Assembly: GCF_014529535.1 (NCBI RefSeq)
Contig: NC_050736.1
Coordinates: forward strand, 2,790,001 to 2,854,000
DNA length: 64,000 nt
Reading direction: 5' to 3'
Source: Bradysia coprophila
Taxonomy: Eukaryota; Arthropoda; Insecta; Diptera; Sciaridae
Positions 1 to 13,324 of this stretch are shown here, piece after piece. Each line of letters opens with the position of its first letter. Position 1 is the stretch's first letter. The notes below the pieces were generated by a model. It saw only the letters and a program-made list of their open reading frames with translations, did not search any database and was not told where the DNA came from. The position numbers and the translations under genes are program-made.

Positions 1-3000
1 CTTATAATTCTACGATTATATGTCGCATAGGAAAAATAGATCGGAAGAAAGTACCTCCAATTGCAGGCTTAGTGTCTTAACTATTTTCAAGTACGAATCG
101 TCATACAACGGTGCAATTTTCTTTGATTGATATGCCTTCGTCGAAGACAAAGACGAAGAGAAATCATATTTGTTACTACTAATCAATTATTTGTATGCAA
201 TTATTCATTCTCACTCCTCAGATCTATACTGTTGGGATTGGAATTACTAGAATGTTTCCGAGAGTTTACTCAACAAATATTGATATTTGTATCGATATCC
301 GGATGCAAATATTATTTATTTAAATTTGAACTTCTATCAACACTTCTTAGTATATAAGTCGCATTTTCCTCAAATATTTACTCATGACAAGTACGCCAAA
401 TTAATATGAAAAATTGGTTATTAATAACTGGGATTCTATTTCATTCCCAGTAGTGTTCACCTTGTCGTCATTATGACCACAATTTTCTTTATGAATGAAT
501 CGAAAATGAATGTTTTTGGGTTTCTCAAATGATTTTCTGTTCAACGCATTTTGGCATTTCGATTTTGGCAATAACCAGAAATTCACACAAACCTCTTGAA
601 TCGTTTTTTATTTATAAAAATAATTGAGATTAAAGTGTCTGTATATATTCAAAAGCATGTTGCTATTTTCCATCACATGGTGCTGTGGTTTGAACAAACA
701 AGTGAAATATTTATCTATATTTAAGTGGTCGTTTATTTAGCATTTATTGGAAAATCGACTTTGACTTTGACCATTGGAGAATTTTAATTGAAAATAAACG
801 AAGAAAAAGAAAATAATTCGATGAATTTGTGATTTATAAACAGCACTGCCAAGAATGTAATTAAATACCGCTGAGAAAATGGGGTTTTCATTCGGTTGTG
901 TACGCAGGTGGGATTTTCCAATTGCATAGATTTGAACATTAAATTCAACAAAAATTCAAAGTAAGAACCTAAGTTATATGGCAATTTTATCCAAAGTGTT
1001 TCTATATACAAACAACATTATCAATATTATGCCGGTATTTACACCGGAAATATTTCTCTAACTTTGAATATCGACTGTCTGTATAATCAAAAGTTCAATA
1101 CCGAAATAGATTTTTCGCGCGTGGTTATTTAGACTTCAATGAACTGCTCTTATTTTAAATAAAACATTGAACACTGTCAAGGATTTATTTATATTTATTT
1201 ACTTATCGTAGACATTGTTTTGATTAGAAAAATGTATTTCAATTTGTTACGGTTTTAACGATCCATTAAAAGTGATAAGAAAACGGTAAGAGGCACGTTT
1301 CACATATGCAAATCAGAAAAATTTAGCTTTTTTGTTTGACTGAACGTGTTTAATAGTAGGAAGTATTTTTTCTGTTTTGTGTGTTTTTATTTGGTACAAC
1401 AAGCCAGATTACGTACAAACTGGCCCTAAGATTAAACGGGCAATGCCTGGTGGGCTTTTCCATTTTTTGTATGGAAACTTTCTAATATTTTGTCCATACA
1501 CCGCCTGATAGGCCGGTGCTGAGTAGAATCAGCAGATTTTAAACAGTATGTTAAATATTGTTGAATTGTAAAACAATTGGTTTACTTTGTGGTACAGACA
1601 CACCAAGTTCTAGAACTCTTTGTCTGTTTACACTGTGTGCACATGTACAACATATTTTAGTAGAATGCTTGTAACAGTGTTTGGATTTTTTTGACAATCG
1701 GAAAATCTTGAATTTTCATTAAGACGTAAAACAAACTCTTAGTACTACAGAATTTAACCATTTAAAAATGTCAACCGTAGCGTATACCTAACGATTAAAT
1801 CTGTTACTTCTTGTGTTGATGTTTGACAAAATCTATCCGTTGAACATACATTTCAATACATAACACCACGTCAACCGAAGATCATCGCTTATTATTTTTG
1901 CCATTGCAGTCAATAACAGATGATTAGCAGTTTCTGTAAGGTATGTTCACTATCCCAGGGTTGAACACTCGAGCAATACTGTAAAAGGCTTGGTAAAACG
2001 GCTTGCTAAATGCTGAGACGGTAACACTAACGCTAAATGTATGAATAGCAGATATAAGTCCGATCGAAAAACTAATCACTTGTCCTGAGATCATGCACTA
2101 CGCATTATGTATAATCAAAATTCGTCAAGTCAATATTTAATTTTTTTTTTAACTGACAGTCCACTCTTCATACATTTAGCGTCAGTGTTACCGTTTTAGC
2201 ACTTAGCTTCGAAAATTTGATGTCCTCTAATGATTTGGAAAATTAGTAAGAACCGACCGACGACGTAAGAAAATTTCCAAACAATGCACAAAATTCGTAG
2301 ACACATGAATTGTGGAATCAAAAATATTAAAATTATTAATGAAATTCTTCGAATCGAATTTGTTCACACTATTGGAAAAGAAAAACTCAACAAGAACAGA
2401 TGTCAGCAATCGATTATTCAGCATTCTAAACTGACCGAGTTCCGATTATGACACCGTATTCATCATCATAAACATTTATTGCTAAAAAAATTTAAAAATA
2501 GAATTTTACAAAATCTTACCTCTATCCTGAATGTCAGGAAATGTAATTCGCTTCTCAACCCATCGAAAAATAAGGAGCGATTAGGGTGGTTGATAGCACT
2601 TTCCTATTGCGTGTCCAAGATCTGAAACAATGACATAAATTTTAGGAATTTGAATTAAATTTCATTCAGCTCATAAATTATTGATGCGGTTATGCAAGAT
2701 AGTAATAGTGAGTACAATCCAAAAATGGAAATGAACGTCTGTCTTAGAATCATATGACTTGTTGTTTTTTTAACATTTGCAAATTATATTTTTATAATTA
2801 CTTGTTGGTATTAATGAGTATTTCTTCATCAAATTCGCATTTACGGCTTGATATATATAGACCGATATCAGATCCGGATTTCGGTGATAATTTTCTCGTT
2901 CAAAGCCATTTTAGCGAGTTTAACACAGACTCCAGTTCGACACTTTAATTTTACAGGTTGTTTCCGGTTTCGTAAGTCAATGAATGGAAAGTTACTTTTT

Positions 3001-4640
3001 ATAGTAAAAAAATATTTTTCTCTACTAACTGTTTGGTATCTTAGTATTTATTTCATTTCGATAACATCTTGTTGTTGACTAACTGGCTGAGTGATTAAAA
3101 TAAATTAGGCTTGTGACTGGTGGCTTTCGTAAATGTTATTGTAGATTTTTAGCGAACCTGACCTCAGACAACATGTTTTCCGAGAAAAATAAGGTTAATA
3201 AAATTGTTAGACAACCGTTAATGAGGTACATCTGCATAATCAACAATCGACATACGTATGAACGTATTTGCTCAGCGTATTTGACACATTTATTTGTAGT
3301 CTGTTTTTAGACGACACAACGATAGATATAAATGTTCGGAAGAAATTGACAACAGTTTAAATGTTAAGTTCAATGATGAGTCATACTAAAAAAAAAATCT
3401 TTTTTCTGCTTAAGCAGACGGAGATGTCGTTTCACTGTTGAGATGATATTTAATTTCCAAATACCGTAAAAATTGTAATTTTGGAAAACTGTGTCAATCA
3501 TGACGATATAAAAATGAAACAACCGGTGCATATTGCAAACTCGATTCCATCGAACCGAAAAAGAAACAATTTCTGCAGAAGTTTCAGAAACCTAAATTTA
3601 GGAATTCGTACCACATGAAAGGTACATTTTTGAAATGACTCAAATTATATTTTTTTACCTGCTATTTTTACATTAACTTCAAATATCTACTTCAAGAAGT
3701 ATAAAGGAAAAATCATCATGCTAAAAGACCGTATGAATGTGTATGTGCTGTCTACTATCGAAGTCAATCCTCGCTACTTTATACACACTTTATTTGTTCG
3801 TTGTACCTATAAATGTATGCACACATCCAGCTGCCATCCAATTTTTCGTTACACCAATCATGCCAATTGTACAGCAACTTAACATAATAGTTCATGTATA
3901 AAGAATATGAAAACATAAGCACACGGGAATAGAATCTACCATACGATCACTTGTGAATTCTTCAAAAAATTCTCTCAAACCTAAAACCCATATATTGAAA
4001 AGGGGACTAACTATAAGCAAAGTACAGGTAATCGTCATGCGCAGTGGTGAAAGAGATGCTCTGAAGTTCTTTACTATTCAGTCTCTCACTAGTCTTTGCT
4101 TGGTACATTCATCGTTTTTAGTATTTTTTTTTTATTTGGCTAAAGTTTTGTTGTGAAGAAAATAACTTAAGTTAAAAGTGTACTAGGAACGTAGAGTGTT
4201 CATATAAATTGTCTCGAACAATCAATTGACGATCCCAAATTGAAACATTTAATGAATTCATCCTCAACGCCGAAAAAAAACCTATTTTTATAACCATTTT
4301 GTGATGTAATTGGGACTACACACAGTGCTAAATATTGTCATATCGTATCGTCGGAAAACCAAATCAAACGAAGCATATGCTATATTACAGTGCTTGTATA
4401 CCGGTTAAGATGCTTCACGTTAGAGTGTGAACTGGTGTGAACGTTTCGTATGGTTGTGTTGGTCTAACACATAAATTCTATGTGTAACATCAGTTGGATT
4501 GAAATGCATTAAATCTTTGCGGGAATAGTGTATAGAAGAGACGATTGGAATTTTTTTTTCTGTAACATAACCGACGGACGCTTGATTTATACAAGGAACA
4601 CTATACACACAAGTGAAATAGAAAGACGTCGTCTTTTCAA
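1..4640. other. Intergenic region without a supportable gene
   Basis: AT-rich sequence with only short chance reading frames of 60-80 codons that show no family resemblance, no coherent codon use and no splice-phase continuity. It contains one foldback element (2005-2207). A stretch around 1755-1930 resembles the inner part of the TTAA-flanked MITE family seen elsewhere, in degenerate and inverted form. The start of the window may lie inside a large intron of a gene to the left, which cannot be judged from here. Confidence 0.6.
2005..2207. mobile_element. Foldback MITE with about 40-bp terminal inverted repeats
   Basis: The left arm begins GCTAAATGCTGAGACGG and ends in CGCTAAATGTATGAA. The right arm is its reverse complement with a few mismatches (TTCATACATTTAGCGTCAGT through to CACTTAGC at 2207). 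The arms enclose about 120 bp of AT-rich sequence with no reading frame. I could not define a clean target-site duplication, so the superfamily is open. Confidence 0.75.
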
Positions 4641-4705
4641 CTCGAAACGAATATTCTGTGAACTTTTGTCATTGCATTGAGAATATTGTCAAAGTGAAAA
4701 TAAAA

Positions 4706-5545
4706 ATGCTTGAAGAAGGTGTTATCATTTTGAGTGAAGATGAGGCAATCGAAAATTCGTTTACTACCGATGATAAGCAGGCGAAATTCGTGGAGATACT
4801 GGAGCACGATAAAATAAAAATACTTCTCAACAAGGGCCAACAGTCCGAAGTAAAGCGGAAAAAGGAATTGGCAATGAAACTCGCCTTAGTCCAGTATGAG
4901 CAAACGTTTGGACGATCGTCGAACGAATATCAGATTCGAAAGAAAATACACAACATAAAAACTGCGCTGAAGAAAAAGGCAATGGGACAGCCTAGTGTTC
5001 TGTTGAAGCCGTGGCAAGTAAAATTCATGAATATTCTCAATGAAGTCGAAGAAGAACATTGCTCCGTTTATGGTGATTCATCGATGGATCAAGTATCATG
5101 GTCTGCATTTGCACCAGAAGTCACCGAAACAACTCCGACAATAGCATCAGTATCATCGATACACCATGACTACAACGATTCACGAAAACCGGCTTCACAT
5201 CAAAATGGGTTCATCTCACAGTCGAATGATTTCAAATCCAAACAAATGGCTCATGTAAAGATCGAGGGGGGACGTAGGAGACGCACACGAACACCCGATA
5301 ACGACCAGCAGAAATATTTGGATATAAATTCGACGAAAAAGTTACGGCTGGAGGAAATCGACGAAAGCTACTATGAGGATGAGGATGAAGATGATCTAAA
5401 AAATCCATTCGAATTACCCGAAACAGAAAATCTTACAACTGAAGAATTGCAGCGATTAGTTTTGGTGAAACAACTTAATTTGATTAACATACAGACCGCG
5501 AGAGAGAAGATGAAATTGCAAAAACTAATTGACAACAAAGATTGA
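4706..5545 (+). CDS. Putative Myb/SANT-like (zeste-type) DNA-binding protein, intronless
   Basis: One exon of 279 codons. The ATG at 4706 is preceded by A-rich sequence (AAAA just before the ATG); the frame is open further upstream but has no earlier ATG. Residues about 20-105 are basic and helical, with the pattern KKIHNIKTALKKKA, which resembles the third helix of the Myb/SANT-like domain found in zeste-type insect regulators. The middle is Ser/Thr-rich and low in complexity. A basic patch (GGRRRRTRTP) could be a nuclear localisation signal and is followed by an acidic run (YYEDEDEDD). The C-terminal 40 residues (TTEELQRLVLVKQLNLIN and on) should form an amphipathic helix of the kind that mediates oligomerisation in these proteins. 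A role as a chromatin or transcription regulator is inferred from the layout. The family is related to transposase-derived DNA binders, so a domesticated origin is possible. Confidence 0.6.
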   Translation: MLEEGVIILSEDEAIENSFTTDDKQAKFVEILEHDKIKILLNKGQQSEVKRKKELAMKLALVQYEQTFGRSSNEYQIRKKIHNIKTALKKKAMGQPSVLLKPWQVKFMNILNEVEEEHCSVYGDSSMDQVSWSAFAPEVTETTPTIASVSSIHHDYNDSRKPASHQNGFISQSNDFKSKQMAHVKIEGGRRRRTRTPDNDQQKYLDINSTKKLRLEEIDESYYEDEDEDDLKNPFELPETENLTTEELQRLVLVKQLNLINIQTAREKMKLQKLIDNKD

Positions 5546-5628
5546 ACTTTGAAATGGTACGCAAGTTTCTCATTATGAACAAGGGCCGTTGTGTCTGCAT
5601 GTATTTACGTATAATAGATTGTTCCTAC

Positions 5629-5634
5629 AATAAA
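5629..5634 (+). terminator. Polyadenylation signal AATAAA of the Myb/SANT-like gene
   Basis: A canonical AATAAA lies 84 bp after the stop codon at 5545, in the right orientation, and is followed within 20 bp by a short A/C-rich stretch. It supports this reading frame being an expressed gene with a short 3' UTR. Confidence 0.6.
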
Positions 5635-6655
5635 GCTTTTAGAACCCCAACAGCAATTGTTTGTTTAGTCTTTCTCTCCTGATGTATCCAACCAAAATTC
5701 AACTATCCTCTAGTCACTCAACAGATTGTTTAAGAAAAATAAATTCCTAACTACTAAACTACTGTATCGTCAACCAGCATAGTAATAGCATTCAACAGAT
5801 ACAATTAAACAGTTCAACGGAAACATCAAAGTGCAGCTTCATTGTGTCGTCACAGCATTTCAGTTTAATCGAAATGAGATACTCGTGCTCATCAAACTGT
5901 TCCAGAAAGAAAATATATTACGAACACACGCGAGTATCACTGATAATAATCTCTCGCTTGCGTATTTATTGGTCATTCTCGGTTATGTTCAAAAAGCAAA
6001 TAAACAATTAGCTAAGAACAACTTTCAGAGACGTTTGGTATCAAGGGATATCCATAATATAAACATCAGAACTAATTTATTATGAAGATATAAGTTCAGT
6101 TCAGACTAATACTAATCTTTAAATAAATAAACAAAGAATTTCATTTTTGCTATATGAAAAAAATAATGTTCGGCCGTCAGTTTGTAAACATTTTGTTAGA
6201 ACAATGAACTTCGGCGGGTCTGTTTTGTTTAAGTCAATCGTATTGAGTAGCTTTTGCTCGTCGCAATTTGATATTTCGTTCACCCCAATAAAAAGGTAAG
6301 GTAAGATCACAACGTCTCGATGTATTGGTTTTGTTGTGCAAGGTCGGGTAAGTTGATACAAAGTTGGTTTGATTGAATGAAGAGGCTCACATCAGAAAAG
6401 TAAAAAAATGAAGTTGATTTTAGTAAGAATATTGTGCAATCGCATTGTAGGCCAATTACCATATAGATGGTATTTAGAACTTTTAAAGTTATAAAGTCTA
6501 CTGGAAGAAATAATTTGAAAATTCTGATTCAAAAAAGGAAAAACTAATCACTAGATTATCAGTCAGAATCACAGAAAGCGAATCGGCTTATTACACCACG
6601 CACTAGAGGAGACAAAAAGTTTACTTAAATCTGGACTTTTCTACTTTTTATTCCA

Positions 6656-6837
6656 CACTGACAAAAAGGATTTGAAAATCTTACCTGGTGCAGGTAACGT
6701 TGTCTCCGGGTAATCTATATTGTATGATACAGCTGTATTTTTTGTATGTAGAGCTACAGCTGTAGCAGCTATTGTAGTTTACCTGGAGACAACGTTACCT
6801 GCAACAGGTAAGATTTTCAGCTCATTTTTGTCAGTGC
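6656..6837. mobile_element. 182-bp palindromic MITE with CACTGAC termini
   Basis: The element reads CACTGACAAAAA at the left and TTTTTGTCAGTG at the right. Inside these lie arms GAAAATCTTACCTG and CAGGTAAGATTTTC, then a further inverted block (CAGGTAACGTTGTCTCC against GGAGACAACGTTACCTG). The loop contains an AGCTGTA-rich segment. Termini beginning CACTG occur in CACTA/CMC-type (Chapaev/Mirage) elements; a CA dinucleotide flanks both ends but is too short to prove a target duplication. No coding capacity. Confidence 0.8.
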
Positions 6838-8434
6838 ATGTCAGATAAATGACTATTGTTATTGTCAGTCAAAATAATTTGGTGTATCGTCATTACGATT
6901 GGGGGATGATACTGAAAACCGTTGATAGATCGTCACAGCATATAAAATACAATCATGATCCTTCCCACTGGGTACAAACCTCACCCTAGTCTAAACAACA
7001 AATTTCCAAGCAAGTGCGTAATTTGATATGACCAACAGTCCTGTTAACCAGCGACAATGTATCTGCGTAATTCATGGTGGAAATACCCTAATAAGCTAAA
7101 TATAAATTTAATTGTTCTGACTTATTGTACAGAACCTACGTCATAGTTGTTCCCAAGTAACCACGTACGCAGTACGCATACAACACAAACCGTATCAACG
7201 GCCCAGAGGCTACAGAGGTGATAATCACTTCTGAGTTTATTTGTTTATATTTGAATCATCGCAAAAATGTTGTGTTCCGCAAAATCAATGTTTAGAGTTA
7301 CCAAACCAGCGACTAATATAAAAACAAAACCAATATAACATTGAAATGTGCTAATTGGCGAACATTTTCTAAACTCTCTATGTGATTTTTCGTTGAACAT
7401 TTAAATCGAAAACATATTAACAAGCTTTTGTGGCTGGACCGTATAAAACCATAGTAAAATTTATTTAAATCAATGAATTTATATAAATGAAGTCCAATAC
7501 GTCAGTAAAATGGCTACTAATTGTTTTGGTTTGAGCACACATAAAATACACATCAAACACTCATAAATGTGATGATAACTTGGTTGCTTATAATCAAATG
7601 GAGTTAATTTCGCAGATGGGAATTTTGGACCAGAAGTATAAAGTCAACACTCAGAGTCATCAATTAAATTCACCACGTAAAATGGTCAAATTGATACATT
7701 GGTTTGATGAATCACATCAAATTTGAGCTAAATGATGTGGTACATACCTGAATCATCGCTTAGGCCTGTTAACATTAAAATATCAAGAAAAATCTCAGAA
7801 ATCCGGAAAGAGAAAACATATTTCAGAAAATGGTACCTATAATGCAGACCAGACACATAAATCGGAAAGAGTATAACATATAACATGCAATAACTTTCAA
7901 GTGAATTTCATTTTCATATGATAATGCAACGAGCACATAAACAATAAATGTAAAACAACGGCGTCGATCGTAAAAGTTAATCGATGATAATAATAATATA
8001 ATTAAAAAAAAACTATCGCCCGTTGCAACGTTTAATAAGCTTTAATAATAGCCGTGCAGTGATTAAAATGCTGATGTTAACGCTATGAACAGATTGATCA
8101 CTTGAATTGCCTTGACTTTCAGTGTATTGATAATGTTTCTAATAATAATCAGATGCTATGCAGTGATTTGCAACTAATACTCTAGAATACTTGAGTACAA
8201 TCTGAAAATATTTTTATTCAATTTCCTGCATTTTTAGTGATTAAAAATGTATGAATCAGCCGATCACCTTTATACGTTTTAAATAGAATGGCATGTTCAT
8301 AACTTAAACGCAATAGGTTTCATAGTGGAAACTGTAGAGCTTACTCAGTCAGTTTACACATCAGAAGACGAAATTCCAAAATTAGAAGGTAGAAAAATTT
8401 CATGTGACGACGAAAGGAAACATCCGAGGAAAGA

Positions 8435-8828
8435 TTACCCTGTCACATACTCTGATACAATGAAAGTCTAGAACAGGTATGGTCGATCGGTGAATTCATC
8501 TTAAACACACTCACATTTTATGTCAAAATAATATGAAAATGAGTGCGTTTAAGTACGAAAATCAAATTTTTATGTCCTCCCGGCGGACAATAGACCATAC
8601 CTGTTTTACACTTTCATTGCTCTGATATTCATCTGTTATCGATAACGACGACATATATAATGACAAGCTCTGGGTAATATGGTCCTTCATTATAGTAAAA
8701 TGCATGTTTAAAAAAATTGAAGTAAAAGATTTGAAATCAACAGATTAAAAATACTTTGATCGATGGAAGTAATAGACCCGATAATAACACTGGTCATTGT
8801 CATATGCTTGCCGTGTGTAACAGGTTAA
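8435..8828 (+). mobile_element. TTAA-flanked MITE, copy A1, with a nested insertion
   Basis: Copy of a dispersed roughly 200-bp family. The left end reads TTAC-CCTGTCACATAC (TTAA with one change) and the right end GTGTGTAACAGG-TTAA. The internal conserved block includes ATCTGTTATCGATAACGACG and GATCGATGGAAGTAATAGAC. The copy is interrupted at 8458-8619 by another MITE that duplicated 8 bp of it. The TTAA target and CCTGT/ACAGG ends suggest mobilisation by a piggyBac-type transposase; no such gene is in the window. Confidence 0.75.
8458..8619. mobile_element. 162-bp MITE with 8-bp target duplication CTCTGATA (hAT-like)
   Basis: Inverted repeats CAATGAAAGTCTAGAACAGG and CCTGTTTTACACTTTCATTG bound the element. 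It is flanked on both sides by an exact direct repeat CTCTGATA (8450-8457 and 8620-8627). The 8-bp duplication is typical of hAT transposition. It sits inside MITE copy A1, so it inserted later. No reading frame. Confidence 0.85.
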
Positions 8829-11800
8829 CAATTGAAGTCAAAAGATTCACAAGAACTTGCGGAAAACGTTTGAATTATATTATATCGGTTGAAGAACATT
8901 TTGGTTACACAAAGACTAATCCAACCTCTGAAAACGTGTATTGTGTCAACGCAGTGAAAGTCTCAGTGGAATTCTCAGTTAGATTCCAATCATTCATACA
9001 ATGTTTAATGTACCAAATCCAGCATTTCGCTAACATAGAGTCTATAACATGGAGAAAACACTAAGCTGGGCTAATCTCTTTTTTACCATCTCTGTCGATC
9101 ACAGATGACAAAGCAAAACCTTAAGCTCATCGCAAATTATGACCATTCTGTCTCGAATCTACTAGCGAGAAAATTTGTTATTGTAATTTAATTTGGAGTT
9201 TTTTTTGGATTAAAGCTGGCAGTAAAGAACGAAAAAATGTCATTTTTTTCTACTTAGTAGACGAAACTTATCAATTCTGAATTGATTATAAGTTAAAGTC
9301 TGGGTAAATATTTAATTATTTGAATTAAAATAAGGCGCAACTCATTGATAAGGCATGTATGACTTTCGGTTATTCTTTTTTTTATCGAAATATTAACTCA
9401 GTGTATCTGTATACTAGAACATGGGCGAAAGGATCGAATGATACTGAAATTCGCATCATTACTATTCTCGGAAAGTGGTCCGTTAAATATCATTCTGTCC
9501 TAATTACAGATCTGCACAACTGCGACGTAATCTGTCGTAAGAACATATGTTTTTCATGCAAATAAATATGACGGAAATTTTAAACGTAGCTAATGGTTGT
9601 ATTCGGGTAACATTTTCAGTGGAAACTGGAAATTTAATATTAGCGCGTGCATCCAAAATAAACAATACGAAGAAATAGCTAAAATGCTAATTATTATGTT
9701 AATGCTACTACTAGTTGTTAAAATAAAGCACGAGTCATAAATATTGACACATATAGATAAACTATGAGAATTGCTAACCCAAATGGCGCAGGCATATATC
9801 CATAATTAAATTATTTATATTATAGTTTTGGGCACTTTAAACATTTACTTAGTAGCTAGCAGGTGTCAATGATGAAACATGGTTTGAATGTAACGACTTC
9901 TGATAGTTTGCTATTTCGAAGATGGTTGCCTTTTAAAGCAGGATGAAATTGATTACGTAGATTTAAGCATTTTTCAGAAAAATAATCACTTTAGAACGAT
10001 GTCAACTCCGTAATTAATACTTCAACCTCGATTTTAACATAAAAATGTTTGGTTCTCTTAAGATAACATTTATGAGCAGCAGAAATTTCAACAAAATTAC
10101 ATTTTGTTTTTCGAAATAATAAAATAGGCCAAACATTTTACAAAATAGCATCAACTAAGTGACTAACTGTTGTAGTATCCAATCCCGTTTCACATTAATT
10201 TTTATGTTTTTCAAATAAAACTTTTTGTTGACTAAACTTGAGAAACGTTTTTGTTTTCAAACTGATTTTTTTTCCTCGAAAAATTCCTCGAAATCTACAT
10301 TCATGAGGCTAGACTGATGGTGTCGTTGAAAAGTAAGATGTTACCGCAATTCAAACATTTGAAAAGAAAAAGAGATAAAAATATGCTTGAAAAATGCTTG
10401 CCTGAAACTTACTCAATTGAATCAATTTCATGAAATCGCGAAATTGTTATTTTACGTCAATACAAATTTAAACTAGTGATTCAACAGAACTTTATGTACA
10501 ATGTACACGTCGATATACTTCAAATTAAAAGCAAATGACACACTTCAATCATCCATACAATTCTGTATCTGCGCCTATGTTAATCTACATTTTTCATGTG
10601 TATCACATCACAGCCATCAAGTTTGTGTCTACGACCTTGTTAGAGTTTAACGTTTCTTCCAAAAGCATAATCACCTCAGAAAATTGATGAAGCACTGCGA
10701 CAAACGATCAATTTGCCAAAAAAATCGCTAGCAATTCGTTGATAAGCTTAAACATTATGATAACCTAGTCCGAATTCCATTGATTTATTTTAAGTGAATG
10801 GCGCTTCGATGATTAATTAAATTTTTGTGTATATATATAGGACTTGTAGACATATGTCGGACTACAAGTTTTTCTTTTGTTGCTAGGTGGATGAAAATAA
10901 ACGATGATGCGCTTTAGTTGCAATGAATGTTGTTGAATGTAGTAAATATATTTATTATTTTAAAATCAAATAATTAAATAGAATTCACTGTGTGTATTAC
11001 CAGCCGTTTTATTGTATAAAAGTATATAATTAAGGAACCATACCGGTTACAATTATACGAATTGTCTATTTAAAGATTCGCGCATTGCTAAATCCTGCCG
11101 AGTGAGATTCAGAATCACATTTACCAAATGATAATATTAGGGTCAGGGTACAATAGCCACGTGTAAAAAAAATTCGAACGATTGATATGGCCGATCAGAC
11201 AAAATTTCAATATGTTTGCGCAAATGTTAATGAGGCTGATAGAGTAGCATGTCCTATATGTTACACTGAAATACTTACGTTTTGTAGTTGACGGAAAAAA
11301 CCTCTCAGAAACACTCAGATAACACAGCGTATTGATTAGCCACAAACTATCACAAAATATGACAATTATTTGTTGTAAAATTGTCTCAGCGATCGAATAA
11401 TATTTTTATAGCAAAATAAATATTTTTTTCACAATAATGGAAATTCTTTGAAAATTATTCACTATAATTCGTACAAAAACGCACGTTTTTAATTCGGTGG
11501 CTACATTGGAAACACAAAATTTTTTTAAAGAGAGTTCAGCACGGTTTACGCTTGGCTTTACTGGTTATAAATACCTACAACGTTCGGATTTGAACTGAAA
11601 AAAATATTTCTGATATGCACACACGACGCGAACGACTTAACGTGGACAATTTCACTTTATGAATGATTGAATAACGACGATTTGTAGTCTACACAAAGAG
11701 AGATAAAAACTAGTCATTGAAAATTCATATTTTTTTAAAATTTAAGCGAGGAGACATACGTCATGAACTGAGTCTGTATGGGTGCGCCAATGAATTTATG

Positions 11801-13324
11801 TGTTAATAAAATCGTCATCGTTTCGAATGAATTATACTCGACTATACGTAAACTATACTATGCTGTTCGTATAGTGTAGTTTCTTTACGGCGACGATAAA
11901 ATTGTATGGTGTAGTAGATCCACATGGCTTAAAGGGGAATTATATTCCTGATAAGAATGGAATTGTTCTCGTGAGTGTGAGCGCAGGATGTATGTTTTAG
12001 CAAATTGGCTTGAGTGAGATGGACGGAACAGGTAAATTTCCCAGAAGTAGTAAACCGGTATCAAGACCATAAATTGGAGTTCTTTTAATAACAGCACGTG
12101 GCATGTATGTGTATTGGTTTGGTTCTTTGTCATTTTGTTGTAAGATGCTCAAATTACGTCCCGGTTCGTCTTGTTTCAGGTAATATCATTTTCTGTCTAG
12201 CCACAGAAAAAAATGTAAATTTATGCTTTCAAGGGTTTTTATATATTTAGTAAAGTAAGAAGAACAGACATAGGAAGAATCTGCAACTGGAACATTGATC
12301 TTATATAGAGGGTTATTGATCTCACAAATTTTTAGATCTGTTTGAAGTCCTGATCTTAAATTAATTTTGTACGTAAGCTGTAAGTAGCTAAGCAAATATA
12401 TTTATCGAAACGTAAAGTTCTTGAAAGAGTGTTGAATAAAAAGTTAAGACAATACTGGCTATTAAAGCGGAGTTAAGACAATACCGGTTGTAACAACATA
12501 ATGTGGTCTATGTAGTCTTGTTTTATTGAGAAAATGATTCCATTTTAGAGACAACATTCACTCGAGTCGCTTCTTCGTAGCTGTTACTTCTCTTGATGTA
12601 AATAATCTTTATAGATAAATGCTTCACTAGCTGGAGCACCGAGCGTTATAGAGAAATTGATTTGAATGTATCAAATATTCTGTACATTCACCAAAACGTA
12701 TAAAAATACTCAAATGTCTTTGAAGACTTAAAATGATTTTAGAAACGATGGACTTCTCGATTTAACTATTAAATCTGGTATACAAAATCTAAAGAAAATC
12801 TATTACTTCACTTTTGACATACATTTCGCTGTAGACGATCTGATATCGATCATTTTTGTTGTTGCTGTCGATAACAGATTACTAGGCGTTTTTATAGGAA
12901 TGTGACCTTGCCCTATGGCTATGGACTCAGGATTTTTCGAAATCCGAACGGCCCGAGGCTAGGTGCAAATAGTACTTAAGACGTCCAAGTCCAAGTTCGA
13001 TTAAATTCTTCCATAAATGTTCATCCCATTTGAAATATTTTTGAATATGTGCGAATATAATCTCTCCGATGATGCGTTAGATGTTGGGATAGCGAACACA
13101 CATCAACAAATGGAACAAATCTCACATATTAGGGATTCATCTTAAATCTTGTTTTACTTTCATTGGTTTTCGGGATCTACTCAAAATTCTCATTTGAAGC
13201 CCATCATAGTAACCAAAATCTTATTCAGCAATAGAAGTGTACGAACGTTGTAAGGGCTCAAACGAACTACAAAAATAATTTGATTTAAAAAAAAGATAGA
13301 AAGACACAAAACTCGTTAACAAAT

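Larger units (their letters stand above)
5640..13300. other. Intergenic region, MITEs only
   Basis: About 7.6 kb without a supportable gene. It carries a palindromic MITE (6656-6837), a TTAA-flanked MITE (8435-8828) and a second MITE nested inside it (8458-8619). A 102-codon open frame at 8756-9064 starts inside the TTAA MITE and shows no protein family pattern. A degenerate stretch near 12765-12895 resembles the same MITE family in inverted orientation. Confidence 0.6.

Noticed and set aside
8756-9064. A 102-codon open frame on the + strand
   Set aside because: Its first 25 codons are the right end of MITE copy A1, so it is a chance frame running out of a transposon.
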